A DNA stretch of 64,000 bases from Desulfovibrio sp. JC010 (GTDB lineage: Bacteria > Desulfobacterota > Desulfovibrionia > Desulfovibrionales > Desulfovibrionaceae): NCBI RefSeq assembly GCF_010470675.1, contig NZ_VOIQ01000001.1, forward strand, positions 372,001 to 436,000, read 5' to 3'. The position numbers were made by a program, and so were the translations under genes. Position 1 is the first letter of the stretch; every line of letters starts with the position of its first letter. Shown one piece after another: positions 8,351 through 18,216 of the stretch. Below the pieces are notes generated by a model that worked only from the letters and a program-made list of their open reading frames with translations, was not told the DNA's origin and did no database searches.

Positions 8351-11329
8351 CTACCAGTTCAGGGTTTCCTTAAAAGCGGTAGCGAGGTCTTCGGTCTTGC
8401 AACGGATGATGCCTTCAGAGCCTTCCATGAGGCCGAAGGAGTTGCCGCCCATGGTCATACCGATGCGCTGGCAAATCTGACCTGCGAAGAGATCTTCGAA
8501 CTTGCCAGCATTCTCAGGAGCCACGGTTACTGCGAAACGGGATGCTGATTCGCTGTAAAGTGTGGACAGGGTGGACATGCCATACTCGGTGGGTACGGAG
8601 CGCAGATCCACTTCACAACCGATGCGGCCGCCCAGCGACATCTCGGCAAGAGCCACACCCAGACCGCCGTCGGAAAGGTCGTGGCAGGAGCTGACCAAGC
8701 CCTGACGCATAGCCTGATTAAGAGTGATGTAACGGGCCTTGGCTGTGAGGGCTTCAACATGGGGAACTTTGTCGTGGACGAAGTTGAGCTGGGAAGCGAT
8801 TTCAGAGCCGCCCATTTCGTCACGGGTCAGACCGAGCACGTAGATGAATTCTCCGGCCCTCTTGAAGTCGGAGGTCACGCACATGTTGATGTCCGGAACA
8901 ATACCCACTGCGGAGAACAGAACTGTCGGCGGAATGGAGATTTTTACGCCGCCGCCCTTGTAGTCGTTCTTCATAGAGTCCTTACCGGAAATGCAGGGCA
9001 CTCCGAAAGCACGGCAGAAATGGGACAGGGCCTGGTTGGCGCGAACCAGCTGGGCCAGCTTGTAGTGTCCGTCCGGGGTGGATTCGGACTGGACCGGGTC
9101 GCACCAGCAGAAGTTGTCGATACCGGCCATATGGGTGATGTCACCACCAACGGCAACCGCGTTACGGATGGCTTCGTCAACTGCGTTGGCCATCATCCAG
9201 TAGGTATCGAGATCGGAGAATTTGGGGCAGATACCGTGGGAAACGACCAGACCTTTGTCATCATCAAAGTCCGGGCGGAGCACGCCGGCATCAGCGGGAC
9301 CGTCTTCCTGCTCACCCACCAGCGGCTTGACCACACTGCGGCCCTGCACTTCATGGTCGTACTGGCGGATGACGTATTCCTTGCTGCAGATATTCAGACG
9401 TCCGAGCATATCCTTAAGCAGCTCGGTGTGATCAGCAACTTCGGGTTCTCCGCTGAATTCGATTTCAGGACGCTCCCAGACCGCCTTGAGCTTCATCTGG
9501 GGTACGCCGTCGTGCAGGAAGTCCATGCGCAGACAGGCCACGGGCTTTTCGCCGTAACGGATGTTGTAGAGGCCGCTGTCGGTGTAGGTACCAAGCGCGG
9601 TTGCTTCCACGTCCATTTCATCGGCCAGAGCCATAAACTCGTCCAGCTTTTCCGGCGGAACTGCGAGAGTCATGCGTTCCTGTGCTTCGGAAACAAGGAT
9701 TTCCCAAGGCTTGAGACCGTCATACTTGAGCGGGGCCTTGGCGAGGTCGAGATCACAACCGCCGCAGTCTTCAGCCATTTCACCAACGGAAGAGGACAGG
9801 CCGCCCGCACCGTTATCGGTGATGGCGTTGTACAGGCCCATGTCGCGGGCACGCATCAGGCAGTCGTACATCTTACGCTGGGTGATGGGGTCGCCGATCT
9901 GCACCGCAGTTGCCGGGGAACCTTCGTGAAGTTCCTCGGAAGAAAAGGTTGCTCCGTGGATGCCGTCCTTACCGATACGGCCCCCGGTCATGACGATAAT
10001 GTCACCGGGCATGGCCTGCTTTTCGTGGCTGAGGCGACCGGCGGATTCAACGGGCATGGTTCCCACGGTACCGCAGTAAACCAGAGGCTTACCGAGATAT
10101 CTTTCATCAAAAACAATGGAGCCGTTTACAGTGGGGATACCGGATTTGTTACCGCCGTGCTCCACACCTTCGCGCACGCCTTCGAAAACGCGGCGGGGAT
10201 GCAGCAGGCGCGGGGGCAGCTCGCCTTCATGGAAGGGAGAAGCAAAGCAGAAAACATCGGTGTTGCAAAGCAGGTTCGCGCCCAGTCCGGTACCCATGGG
10301 GTCACGGTTGACACCGACAATCCCTGTCAATGCTCCGCCATAGGGATCAAGAGCGGAAGGACTGTTATGAGTCTCCATCTTCACGCAGACGTTGAGCTTG
10401 TCGTTGAATTTAATAACGCCTGCGTTATCCTTGAACACGGAGAGACAGAAATCATCATCGCCTTTTTCAGCGCGGATTTCCTTGGTGGTGTTCATGATGC
10501 AGGTTTTGTAGAGGCTGTCTACAGTGGAGGAAACCCCGGTTTCCTTGTTTTCGTATGAGATTTTGGAGCTGAAAATTTTATGCTTGCAGTGCTCGGACCA
10601 GGTCTGGGCCAGAGCTTCCAGTTCAGCATCGGTGGGCCGGGCGGTGAGTCCCATTTCCTCACGCTGCTTAACCACTTCGGGATCAGCATAATAACTGCGG
10701 ATACCGTGGAATTCTTCAAGACTCAGGGCAAGGGTGTTCTCGCGGCTGAAGGCCATCATTTCGTCATCGGACATGGCTGCGAGATCGATAATCTGAACTT
10801 CATCGCTGGCCTTGCCGGTAACCCGGGCGGCCTTGGCTTCAAATCCGGGAGACTTGATCCACTCGTCTGCCGAGCGGATTTCGTAACGCTGGATGAGTTC
10901 GTTGGCCAGCAGGTCCTTGGCAATATGGCTGACCTGCTCCAGACCGAGATCTTCGGCAAAAAGATACTGGGTGGAGGTGTAAACCTTCACCGCTTCAACG
11001 TCGGCAGGTTCAGTAACCAGAATAACTGATTCCTTGGCGGTGCGGCCTTCGTTATCGGTAACACCGGGACGGAAGCCCACTTCAAGATTCCATGCAAAAT
11101 CCTTTGCCAGCGGTTCCAGCGAAGGGGTATGCAGAACCGGATCGTGCAGCACTCCCAGTTCCAGAACCTTTTCGATTTCGTCTTTTTCAAGACCCTCTAC
11201 AGTATATACTTTGATGGTCCGGACTTCACCGGCCTCAAGACCGAGTTCTTCCTTGATTTTATTGGAAACTTTGTGTCCGTGGACATCACGGACATGGTCT
11301 TTAAGTGCGACCTCGACACGCCAGAGCAT
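8351..11329 (-). CDS. purL: Phosphoribosylformylglycinamidine synthase, PurS-PurL fusion
   Basis: Purine biosynthesis step 4: FGAR + ATP + glutamine-derived ammonia to FGAM. The 992 residues begin with an approximately 80-residue PurS-like domain (MLWRVEVALKDHVRDVHG), which in small-type enzymes is a separate protein, and continue as a PurL synthase with the catalytic TWSEHCKHKIF segment, ETHNSPSALDPYGGA and the AIR-synthase-like metal and nucleotide sites. No PurQ glutaminase domain (Cys-His-Glu triad) is at the C-terminus, so a separate PurQ must supply ammonia from elsewhere in the genome. AGGAG lies upstream of the ATG. The gene stands 33 bases from the next minus-strand gene upstream. 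Confidence 0.94.
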   Translation of the reverse strand: MLWRVEVALKDHVRDVHGHKVSNKIKEELGLEAGEVRTIKVYTVEGLEKDEIEKVLELGVLHDPVLHTPSLEPLAKDFAWNLEVGFRPGVTDNEGRTAKESVILVTEPADVEAVKVYTSTQYLFAEDLGLEQVSHIAKDLLANELIQRYEIRSADEWIKSPGFEAKAARVTGKASDEVQIIDLAAMSDDEMMAFSRENTLALSLEEFHGIRSYYADPEVVKQREEMGLTARPTDAELEALAQTWSEHCKHKIFSSKISYENKETGVSSTVDSLYKTCIMNTTKEIRAEKGDDDFCLSVFKDNAGVIKFNDKLNVCVKMETHNSPSALDPYGGALTGIVGVNRDPMGTGLGANLLCNTDVFCFASPFHEGELPPRLLHPRRVFEGVREGVEHGGNKSGIPTVNGSIVFDERYLGKPLVYCGTVGTMPVESAGRLSHEKQAMPGDIIVMTGGRIGKDGIHGATFSSEELHEGSPATAVQIGDPITQRKMYDCLMRARDMGLYNAITDNGAGGLSSSVGEMAEDCGGCDLDLAKAPLKYDGLKPWEILVSEAQERMTLAVPPEKLDEFMALADEMDVEATALGTYTDSGLYNIRYGEKPVACLRMDFLHDGVPQMKLKAVWERPEIEFSGEPEVADHTELLKDMLGRLNICSKEYVIRQYDHEVQGRSVVKPLVGEQEDGPADAGVLRPDFDDDKGLVVSHGICPKFSDLDTYWMMANAVDEAIRNAVAVGGDITHMAGIDNFCWCDPVQSESTPDGHYKLAQLVRANQALSHFCRAFGVPCISGKDSMKNDYKGGGVKISIPPTVLFSAVGIVPDINMCVTSDFKRAGEFIYVLGLTRDEMGGSEIASQLNFVHDKVPHVEALTAKARYITLNQAMRQGLVSSCHDLSDGGLGVALAEMSLGGRIGCEVDLRSVPTEYGMSTLSTLYSESASRFAVTVAPENAGKFEDLFAGQICQRIGMTMGGNSFGLMEGSEGIIRCKTEDLATAFKETLNW

Positions 11330-11362
11330 GGCTATCTCCTCTTAATGATTAAAAGTCCGAGC

Positions 11363-13849
11363 CTATTTGGCCCAGACCAGTACATTTCCGCCCAAATCCT
11401 TGGCTTCATATGTAGCTTTATCAGCGCGGTTCAACATGGCTGCGGAAGTATCCCCTTCCTTGAGCACGGTTAGCCCGCCGCTGATAGTGACTTTACCAGA
11501 AAATTTCTTCTCCACCCGGAGCCTGATCCTGTTCCCGATTTTCTCCAGAGCCTCAGCCCGGACTTCAGTAACAATGACCCCGAATTCATCCCCGCCGTAA
11601 CGGCAGGGAAAATCCATACCGGAACGCAGTTCATTACGCAGAATCTCGCCCACACTCTTAAGAACATCATCGCCGACCTGATGGCCTTCAGTATCATTAA
11701 CAGCCTTGAAGCCGTCCAGATCAAAGAAAAGCAGCCCCACAGGACGCCCGGTGCGTCTGCTGCGGTTGATCTCTCGGGCAAGCAGGGTGTTAAACTGAGT
11801 GTGGTTGAAAAGATCGGTCAATCCGTCAAACACCGCCTGCCGCTTAAGCTTATCTTCAAGCCTGCGGATGGCGGTAAGATCACGGGCGACAATCAGACTC
11901 TTCTCACCCGGCCCGGCCAGTTTGCTGATGACGAATTCAAAAGGACGCCCTGCTGTATCAGTTCTTTTTAATAGAACTTCCACAACAGTCTTTTCCCTAT
12001 CAAACATATCCGATCCCCAGCGACCGGTATATGTTTCAACGGGGCTGGCAATTTCAAAAATATTGCGCCCCAGAAAAATCTTGGAAAAACGGGACGATGC
12101 GTAAGTTATATGTCCCCGTTTATCCACAGTGAGCACCACGTCACGCATGGAATCTACCAGCCCTTCAAGAAAATCGCGTTGCTTGAGGGCCTGAATCTGG
12201 CTTTCGGAAATTTCCCGGATATCCTCCATGACCAGAGAAATCAGATGTTCCTCGCCCCGGTCCTGTTTGTAGGCCGAAACATAAAGGCAGGCATCTCGCG
12301 GCATGCCCCCGGTGCGCAGGCTGGCGCAGATGATTTTGCTGAATGAACTTCTTGAGTCATCGCTGAGGAATGTATCCCAGCTGGCCCCCAGTCCGGCCCC
12401 CAGCCCTAGCTTAAAAAGTTCATTGAAATTTTTACTGCCGGAGATTGAAGCCCCGCCCAGCAGCCGGACCATTTCCTCGTTCATATCAATCAGATCGCCC
12501 TGTATATCCAAACTGGCTACGCCAAGCGGAAGGGTTTCGAGGGTCTCGGCCCGGTCTTCAATGAGGTGCTGCTTTGCACAATAGTGCTCATAAGCCTGAC
12601 CGATAAAACGGAAATAAAGTTTCAAGCTCTTCAGATCTTCAGCACTGAGGCTCTTGGAATCAAACCGGAACCTGCCCAGAAGCATATTCCTGCTGACGAT
12701 ATCCTCCGCTGCTCCGCGTTTCTGCCATGGGATTTCATCCAGCGGACAATCTGCGGCGACCATGTTCAGTCCCTCACCCTCAGCAACCCGGTATAATTTA
12801 TACTTATCCGTGTGCGGAGACTTAAGAGCCAGCTCCCAACCGACAATATCCCAGCTGAGTTTCAGGTGCCTGCCGATGGTCCGGGCAATGGAATCCACTC
12901 CGCCCTCGGCAGTAAGTAGCTCAAGGCTCAGAAAATAGCTGGACTGAAGATTTTTGATAGAATGATTGTAAAAATGAGCATCCTCTTCCCCGTCGGCCAT
13001 ACCGAGTATCTTGAGCATGGACTGAAACTTGGTCCGGCAGACCTCACGAAAAGCCTCAATGGCTTCTTCATCCATATCAAGGGAACGCTGCAACTGCACT
13101 TCAAACTGCAAAACATTAAAGGGAGCGGAATCGTTACCCAATTCCATTTCAGCCCATCTGGTAGCCAGAATAACGGCCTGAGTCGGCAGATCAAAAGTAT
13201 CGATTTCATCAAGGGCGTGGTGATGCTGCAGGGCCGGGCAATTAAGATGGTCCATCTTCCAGCGGGTAAGCAGCAGCTGACTCAGTCCGCCGTGATTCAT
13301 ACCCCAGATGTCATTTTCAGTTTCCGCCTGCCCTGAATAGGACCGGGTGACCGAATCTTTTGAAATATCATCCGGCAACTCACCGGGGGCGGCACAACGC
13401 AGGAACAGCAGGGAAATATCTTTAAGCAGGCAGCAGAGATAAACCTGATCCGCCTGTTCAGGGCATATACGGGAGGCAATAAGCTGTGCGGAAATCGCTC
13501 CCCAGACAGTCAGCATCCAATCATTGTAAATCTTATAACTGTCATTCTGCAGATTGGTGCAGATATGCTTCTGGTAGGTGATGGTCACCGCCAGATTCAG
13601 AAGCTCACGGGTGCCGAGAACCACTGCGGCCCGTTTAAAATCGGTAATTTCCTGCGACAGGCCGTAAAAAGGGGAATTGACAAGATTAAGAATTGTGGTG
13701 GAAAGAGCCGGGTCCATGCTGATGATCTTGCCGAGCACTGCAAAATCAGGTTCCGGCTTGCTGGCCTCCTGCATGAGCTGGAGCATGACCGGAGGAAAGC
13801 TGAGTTTCATCATCAAGCGCGGTGATTCAAGAATATCTTCCAGACTCAT
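11363..13849 (-). CDS. HDOD-PAS-PAS-GGDEF diguanylate cyclase
   Basis: 828 residues. The N-terminus is an HDOD domain (IISMDPALSTTILNLVNSPF, about residues 43-62), related to HD phosphohydrolases but usually without their catalytic His-Asp pair. A middle region around 430-640 contains two PAS-like segments (LPLGVASLDIQGDLIDMNEE and VVLTVDKRGHITYASSRF). The C-terminal 165 residues are a GGDEF domain with an intact RYGGDEF active-site motif and DFDGFKAVND-type helix (here FFDLDGFKAVND), so cyclic-di-GMP synthesis is expected. The cue is probably sensed by the PAS segments. It sits 28 bases before the polyprenyl synthase gene in the minus-strand series, probably by position only. Confidence 0.88.
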   Translation of the reverse strand: MSLEDILESPRLMMKLSFPPVMLQLMQEASKPEPDFAVLGKIISMDPALSTTILNLVNSPFYGLSQEITDFKRAAVVLGTRELLNLAVTITYQKHICTNLQNDSYKIYNDWMLTVWGAISAQLIASRICPEQADQVYLCCLLKDISLLFLRCAAPGELPDDISKDSVTRSYSGQAETENDIWGMNHGGLSQLLLTRWKMDHLNCPALQHHHALDEIDTFDLPTQAVILATRWAEMELGNDSAPFNVLQFEVQLQRSLDMDEEAIEAFREVCRTKFQSMLKILGMADGEEDAHFYNHSIKNLQSSYFLSLELLTAEGGVDSIARTIGRHLKLSWDIVGWELALKSPHTDKYKLYRVAEGEGLNMVAADCPLDEIPWQKRGAAEDIVSRNMLLGRFRFDSKSLSAEDLKSLKLYFRFIGQAYEHYCAKQHLIEDRAETLETLPLGVASLDIQGDLIDMNEEMVRLLGGASISGSKNFNELFKLGLGAGLGASWDTFLSDDSRSSFSKIICASLRTGGMPRDACLYVSAYKQDRGEEHLISLVMEDIREISESQIQALKQRDFLEGLVDSMRDVVLTVDKRGHITYASSRFSKIFLGRNIFEIASPVETYTGRWGSDMFDREKTVVEVLLKRTDTAGRPFEFVISKLAGPGEKSLIVARDLTAIRRLEDKLKRQAVFDGLTDLFNHTQFNTLLAREINRSRRTGRPVGLLFFDLDGFKAVNDTEGHQVGDDVLKSVGEILRNELRSGMDFPCRYGGDEFGVIVTEVRAEALEKIGNRIRLRVEKKFSGKVTISGGLTVLKEGDTSAAMLNRADKATYEAKDLGGNVLVWAK

Positions 13850-13877
13850 AACTACAGCTCCTCTCTTTTACCGGGAC

Positions 13878-14846
13878 CTACTTTTTACGGGTCAGCACAA
13901 AATCAGCGGCCTGTTTCAGCACCTGCTTTTCTTCACTTTCGGGTAGCGGAGCCAAACACGATTTGGCTTTCTCCACATATTCAGCAGCGTAGGTCCTGGT
14001 GCGGGAGCCCAGTCCGTGCTTCCTGATCTCCGCTAACACATGTTCGCGCTTTTCATCCGACAGAGTCCGGTTCTTGATTTCAGCAAGTAACTGCTCCGCC
14101 TCTTTTTCTTGTAACATCTCAAGATAAAGAATCAAAGGTAAAGTGATTTTACCTTCCCTGAGATCTCCGCCTTCGGGTTTTCCGGTATCATCCGCCGGGG
14201 ATTCATAATCAAGTGCGTCGTCAACAAGCTGGAAGGCAATACCCATGTTCAGGCCGAAATTGCCCAGCGCATCTTCTTTCTCGCGGTCATCCGAAGCGAG
14301 GATGGCTCCCAGCCTGCAGGAGGTCTCGATCAAACGAGCGGTCTTGCCGATGATGATATCCATGTAGGTATCACGATCCATCAACGGCTCGGAAATATGG
14401 GCGATCTCGAGAATTTCACCTTCAACGGTCGCCATAATGCCGGAAGCGAGTACGGAACTGATACGCGGCTTGCCGTAATCCGCCCCTATTCTGTTAGCCA
14501 GTGCGAGCAGAACATCCCCTGCCAGAATAGTTTCGGTGGTGCCGAAAACCAGATGGGAAGCTTCCACACCACGACGCAGGTCTGCATCATCTAAAATATC
14601 ATCGTGCAGCAGGGTAGCGGCATGAAGCAGCTCCAGAGAACCGGCCAGAGGGTAGATATCATCTTTTCCATACCCCAGTCCGCGGGCGGAAAGAATGGTC
14701 AGCACAGGACGGATTCTCTTGCCCGGAGCAAGCAGAACATGTCTTGCAACATCTTTAACCAATCCCTCAAGCTTAGCGGTTTCCTTATCAAGGAAATCGT
14801 TAATCAGAGGCAGTTCCTTTTCAAAATAGGCTAATAACTCAATCAT
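13878..14846 (-). CDS. Polyprenyl diphosphate synthase (long-chain, menaquinone side chain)
   Basis: Trans-prenyltransferase that extends allylic diphosphate with isopentenyl diphosphate. The first Asp-rich motif is HDDILDDADLRRG (about residues 78-90), the second is LVDDALDY (about 205); both Mg2+-binding sites are complete. The 322 residues and the absence of bulky residues before the first motif suggest a long-chain (hexa- to octaprenyl) enzyme. Its neighbours mqnB and ubiE/menG on the same strand belong to menaquinone synthesis, which supports a role in making the quinone tail. The exact chain length is not predictable by eye. Confidence 0.88.
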   Translation of the reverse strand: MIELLAYFEKELPLINDFLDKETAKLEGLVKDVARHVLLAPGKRIRPVLTILSARGLGYGKDDIYPLAGSLELLHAATLLHDDILDDADLRRGVEASHLVFGTTETILAGDVLLALANRIGADYGKPRISSVLASGIMATVEGEILEIAHISEPLMDRDTYMDIIIGKTARLIETSCRLGAILASDDREKEDALGNFGLNMGIAFQLVDDALDYESPADDTGKPEGGDLREGKITLPLILYLEMLQEKEAEQLLAEIKNRTLSDEKREHVLAEIRKHGLGSRTRTYAAEYVEKAKSCLAPLPESEEKQVLKQAADFVLTRKK

Positions 14847-14896
14847 CCGCGTATGAATTACCCCGGTTGCGAGAGAACAAGAACAGTTTTAGGGAA

Positions 14897-15595
14897 TCAC
14901 TTGAGAAGAACTGAGCAGACCCGGCCCAGTTCGGCCAAAGCACCGCGCAAATCCCAATCATCACTATCTCTTGAACCCACAAGGTTCGAAACAGTCCGCA
15001 CCTGGCATAGCCCCACCCCGACAAGGGCGCACACATACGCAGCCGCAAAACCTTCCATATTTTCTATATCCGCCGCATATTCATTTCTGTATGCGGCAGC
15101 ACCCTCCGCTGTGGCGGTCACTCCGCTCACAGTCAATGACACAGCTTCGGGCAGATTTTCAAATCGGTCAAGTCCTGAATCAAAAAGACTTTTTCCGGAA
15201 CAAAGTTTGACCTCGTTCCAGACAGGCTGCCCGTCGATCTCCGCGAGACTGAACCCCAGTCCCTTGGGATCGACATGACCGTCTTTCTTCAGCCCGTACT
15301 CGGGCCAGATTTCCTTCTTAACCACGCAGGCTGAACAGAGCGGAAAAGGTTCTGCATTAAATGTCCCGGCGATTCCGGCCAGCACAACCATGCCCACATC
15401 ATTTCCGGCCAGAGCCTGCCCCAGCGCGAAAGAAGTATTAATAACCCCGATTCCGGTTACCAGCAACAGCCCGGGACGATCGCCGAACATGAACTCCGCA
15501 ACCCGGCCCTGCTTAAGAGCGGGCAGTTTGCAGACACCGCCCAGCGCGGCTTTCATCTCCTTGGCTGTTGCCGTAACAAAAAGAATCGGTTTCAA
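14897..15595 (-). CDS. mqnB: Futalosine hydrolase
   Basis: Nucleoside-phosphorylase-fold hydrolase that removes hypoxanthine from futalosine in the alternative menaquinone route. The protein is 232 residues; its start MKPILFVTATAKEM and the motifs VVLAGIAGTF and VENMEGFAAAYVC-type region (ADIENMEGFAAA, with the base/ribose-binding Met-Glu) match the family. The start codon is TTG at 15595, three bases past the stop of the UDP-sugar dehydrogenase gene, so the two are co-transcribed. The usual context with other mqn genes is missing; only polyprenyl synthase and ubiE are near. A 5'-methylthioadenosine nucleosidase is the alternative, less likely given the context. Confidence 0.82.
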   Translation of the reverse strand: MKPILFVTATAKEMKAALGGVCKLPALKQGRVAEFMFGDRPGLLLVTGIGVINTSFALGQALAGNDVGMVVLAGIAGTFNAEPFPLCSACVVKKEIWPEYGLKKDGHVDPKGLGFSLAEIDGQPVWNEVKLCSGKSLFDSGLDRFENLPEAVSLTVSGVTATAEGAAAYRNEYAADIENMEGFAAAYVCALVGVGLCQVRTVSNLVGSRDSDDWDLRGALAELGRVCSVLLK

Positions 15596-15598
15596 AAA

Positions 15599-16909
15599 CT
15601 AAAGTCTCCAGTGCCTGATGCCCGCTGCTTCCAGTTCCTTGCGGTCAAAAAAGCATTTTACATCGATAATCAGTGCGTTTTCGGGATTTCTGAACCAGCT
15701 CTTGATGGTATCGAAATCCAGTTCACGGTATTCATCGTGGGATACAGCCAGCACGACTGCTTCAAGATCCTTGAACTCATCAAGGGAAGAAGTGTTGATG
15801 TTGTATTCTTCAACAGCTTCTTCGGGATCAGCGTAAGCATCATGAATCAACACATCAACACCGAAGGATTCCAGCTCATCCACAACGTCAACAACCTTGG
15901 TGTTGCGCAGGTCGGGAACATTTTCCTTAAAGGTCAGGCCGAGAACACCGACCTTGGCACCCTTGACCTTGCTGTCGCCGTTGATCATCTGTTTGATGGT
16001 GGTATCGGCAATAAACTTGCCCACGGAGTCGTTGATCTTACGACCTGCAAGGATTACCTGCGGGTGGTGGCCGATCTCTTCCGCTTTGGTGGTCAGGTAA
16101 TAGGGATCGACACCGATGCAGTGTCCGCCTACCAGACCGGGACGAAACGGCAGGAAATTCCACTTGGTTCCCGCTGCTTCCAGAACATCGAGAGTATCGA
16201 TGTCCATCTTATCAAAAATCATGGAAAGTTCGTTCATAAGCGCGATGTTCAGGTCACGCTGGGTGTTTTCAATAACCTTGGCGGCCTCGGCAACCTTGAT
16301 GCAGGACGCACGGTGGGTACCGGCGGTAATGATGGAAGAGTAGAGCTTATCCAGCAGTTCTGCAACTTCAGCATTGTTACCGGCTACGACCTTGACGATG
16401 GTCTGCAGGGTATGTTCGCGGTCACCGGGGTTGATGCGCTCGGGAGAATAACCGACACCGAAATCAGCACCGTACTTGAGACCGGACTTCTCTTCGAGAA
16501 TGGGTACGCAGATATCTTCGGTAAGTCCGGGGTAAACAGTGGATTCGTAAACCACCACGGAACCGGCCGCCATGTTCTCGCCGACCATGGTGGAAGCTCC
16601 GACAACAGGACGCAGATCCGGGTTGCGGGCTTCGTCAATGGGAGTGGGTACGGCAACAATAATTACACCGCATTCCTTAAGACGGGAACCGTCGGTGCTG
16701 AACTCCACATAGTTGTGGAAGTCGGTCTCCAGCACTTCGTTGGTGCGGTCAAATCCTTCGTTCAATTCTTTCACGCGCTGTTCGGAAATATCAAGACCCA
16801 GCACTTTGAATTTACGGCCAAGGGCGACAGCGAGAGGCAGCCCCACATAACCGAGTCCCACCACAGCAATAGTTGTGTTCTTTGCTTCAATGTCAGAGAA
16901 TTTAATCAT
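15599..16909 (-). CDS. UDP-N-acetylhexosamine 6-dehydrogenase (TviB/WbpA type)
   Basis: NAD-dependent oxidation of the C6 hydroxyl of a UDP-HexNAc (or UDP-hexose) to the uronate for surface polysaccharide. It is 436 residues with an N-terminal Rossmann motif VVGLGYVGLPLAVALG (about 16-31), the catalytic Cys in GGHCIGVDPYYL (about 265-276) and the C-terminal dehydrogenase domain with GLTFKENVPDLRN. The sequence resembles the TviB/VipA branch more than UDP-glucose dehydrogenase. The start at 16909 has only AGGA at long spacing. No other capsule or LPS gene lies next to it; the PHP-glycosyltransferase at 5.6-8.1 kb is the nearest sugar gene. Confidence 0.88.
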   Translation of the reverse strand: MIKFSDIEAKNTTIAVVGLGYVGLPLAVALGRKFKVLGLDISEQRVKELNEGFDRTNEVLETDFHNYVEFSTDGSRLKECGVIIVAVPTPIDEARNPDLRPVVGASTMVGENMAAGSVVVYESTVYPGLTEDICVPILEEKSGLKYGADFGVGYSPERINPGDREHTLQTIVKVVAGNNAEVAELLDKLYSSIITAGTHRASCIKVAEAAKVIENTQRDLNIALMNELSMIFDKMDIDTLDVLEAAGTKWNFLPFRPGLVGGHCIGVDPYYLTTKAEEIGHHPQVILAGRKINDSVGKFIADTTIKQMINGDSKVKGAKVGVLGLTFKENVPDLRNTKVVDVVDELESFGVDVLIHDAYADPEEAVEEYNINTSSLDEFKDLEAVVLAVSHDEYRELDFDTIKSWFRNPENALIIDVKCFFDRKELEAAGIRHWRL

Positions 16910-17053
16910 AAACTTTTTTGTCCTTTATTTCTTAGATAACAAAATAAGCCCTTAAAACACTTGTATAATAATTCCGGCCTTAAAATTTAATAAAACAACT
17001 CTGTTTCGTTAAGGGTAGACATAATCAACCAGCACATATACATATCATTCATT

Positions 17054-17263
17054 ATGCATATCGATTGGTCCTTTCTTCTGTCCGCCCTTGGTCTGGCCTT
17101 CATTATTGAAGGGATTCCCTATTTTGTCTTTTCTGAGCGCATGCCCAGAATCCTTATTTCCATTATTGAGCGCGGTCCGCGGCAGTTACGCATTCTTGGA
17201 CTCATCGCCATGATTTTCGGTCTGCTGCTGATCTCTTTCGGTCAGTCATTGACAGATTTATAG
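17054..17263 (+). CDS. DUF2065-family small membrane protein
   Basis: A 69-residue protein with two hydrophobic segments (about residues 5-22 and 47-64) separated by a basic loop (ERMPRILISIIERGPRQLR). The pattern GLAFIIEGIPYFVF and the RxLR loop match the DUF2065 (YjeT-like) family, of unknown function and often found near hflC or purA. It is one of the few plus-strand genes here and ends two bases before the converging ubiE stop. Confidence 0.8.
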   Translation: MHIDWSFLLSALGLAFIIEGIPYFVFSERMPRILISIIERGPRQLRILGLIAMIFGLLLISFGQSLTDL

Positions 17264-17265
17264 CA

Positions 17266-17997
17266 TTACTCTCCGGTTTTCTCGGCCACGTGGATGTAGA
17301 CAATCCCTGAAAGTAACGGGATGAACATCACACGTCCGAAACCTGCTTCGCGCAATTCCTCAGCAAGGGCCCGCTCATCCGGGAAGGCCCGGATTGTGTC
17401 CGCCAGATAAGAATAGGCCCCGGAATCACCGGAAACCACCTTGCCCAGCAGGGGCAACACCTTGTTCAGGTAAAAATTGTAAACACCCTTCCAGATTTTT
17501 TTGCTTCCGGAACCGAATTCCAGAATACAGAAACGTGCGCCGGGTTTGAGCGTACGCAGGACTTCCCTGTAGCAATCCTCACGGGGAAGAATATTTCTGA
17601 TGCCGAAAGAAATTGTAGCTCCGTCAAGGCAGTTATCCGGCAAAGGCAAAACCCTTCCGTCGGCTTGAACCGAGGCGATGCTCCGGCTGCGTTCGACGTG
17701 TTTGCCTTCCAGCTTTTTGGTCTTACCGCAGGCCAGCATCTGGTGGGTATAATCCATGGCCAGAACTTTCACATCCGGGTACTGACGCAGCATCTCCACG
17801 GAAACATCAAGGGTTCCGGCCGCAAGATCAAGCACCAGACCATTCTTGCCCGGACGCACAAGCTTTACCTGACGATAACGCCAGTAAATATCCTGCCCGG
17901 CACTCAAAAAATGGTTCAGGAAGTCATACCATCCGGCAATTCTGCCGAACATATCCTGTACTTTCCTGCCATGCTCCTGATGCGATTCCTGCGCCAT
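17266..17997 (-). CDS. ubiE: Demethylmenaquinone C-methyltransferase
   Basis: SAM-dependent methylation of demethylmenaquinone, the last step of menaquinone synthesis (MenG/UbiE family). In 243 residues the signatures are present: VQDMFGRIAGWYDFLNHFLSAG at the N-terminus (family pattern FxxIAxxYDxxNxxLS), SAM motif I VLDLAAGTLDV (about 72-82), and the family's second motif FGIRNI (about 131). AMDYTHQML matches the acidic post-I strand. The start ATG at 17997 directly follows the stop codon of the 64-residue gene upstream, with no base between, so translation is probably coupled. No ubiquinone pathway is expected in this organism. Confidence 0.92.
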   Translation of the reverse strand: MAQESHQEHGRKVQDMFGRIAGWYDFLNHFLSAGQDIYWRYRQVKLVRPGKNGLVLDLAAGTLDVSVEMLRQYPDVKVLAMDYTHQMLACGKTKKLEGKHVERSRSIASVQADGRVLPLPDNCLDGATISFGIRNILPREDCYREVLRTLKPGARFCILEFGSGSKKIWKGVYNFYLNKVLPLLGKVVSGDSGAYSYLADTIRAFPDERALAEELREAGFGRVMFIPLLSGIVYIHVAEKTGE

Positions 17998-18192
17998 CTA
18001 CCTTGCATCTCCCTTGCCGTCTTCGGAAGTCCCGGCAAGCTTGTTTTCCTGCTCCACAACGGAAGCAACAACATCAGCATGGATGGCATTAAAGTGCTCA
18101 GAAAAATTGGAGGGGGAAATTCTTCCTACCTCGATGAATTTTACTACGATTTCCTTAGCGACCTGCAAAGCCTGCTTCTGAATTTTATCCAT
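17998..18192 (-). CDS. Conserved small protein of unknown function (64 residues)
   Basis: A short, mixed-charge, probably helical protein (MDKIQKQALQVAKEIVVKFIEVGRISPSNFSEHFNAI...). The segment VKFIEVGRISPSNF has the look of a conserved domain. It has AAGGA upstream of the ATG at 18192 and abuts ubiE exactly, which argues that it is real and co-transcribed. I do not recognise a function. No Cys, no membrane segment, no signal peptide. Confidence 0.6.
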   Translation of the reverse strand: MDKIQKQALQVAKEIVVKFIEVGRISPSNFSEHFNAIHADVVASVVEQENKLAGTSEDGKGDAR

Positions 18193-18216
18193 GGTATATA
18201 TCCTTGATTAGGCTTG

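Noticed and set aside
8234-8548. 104-codon plus-strand ORF between the PHP-GT gene and purL
   Set aside because: It begins inside repeat copy 1, runs through the purL terminator and into antisense purL.
8681-10558. Long plus-strand ORF of 625 codons opposite purL
   Set aside because: It mirrors purL codons on the opposite strand; it has no Shine-Dalgarno sequence or family motif, and its composition is that of an antisense frame in biased codons.
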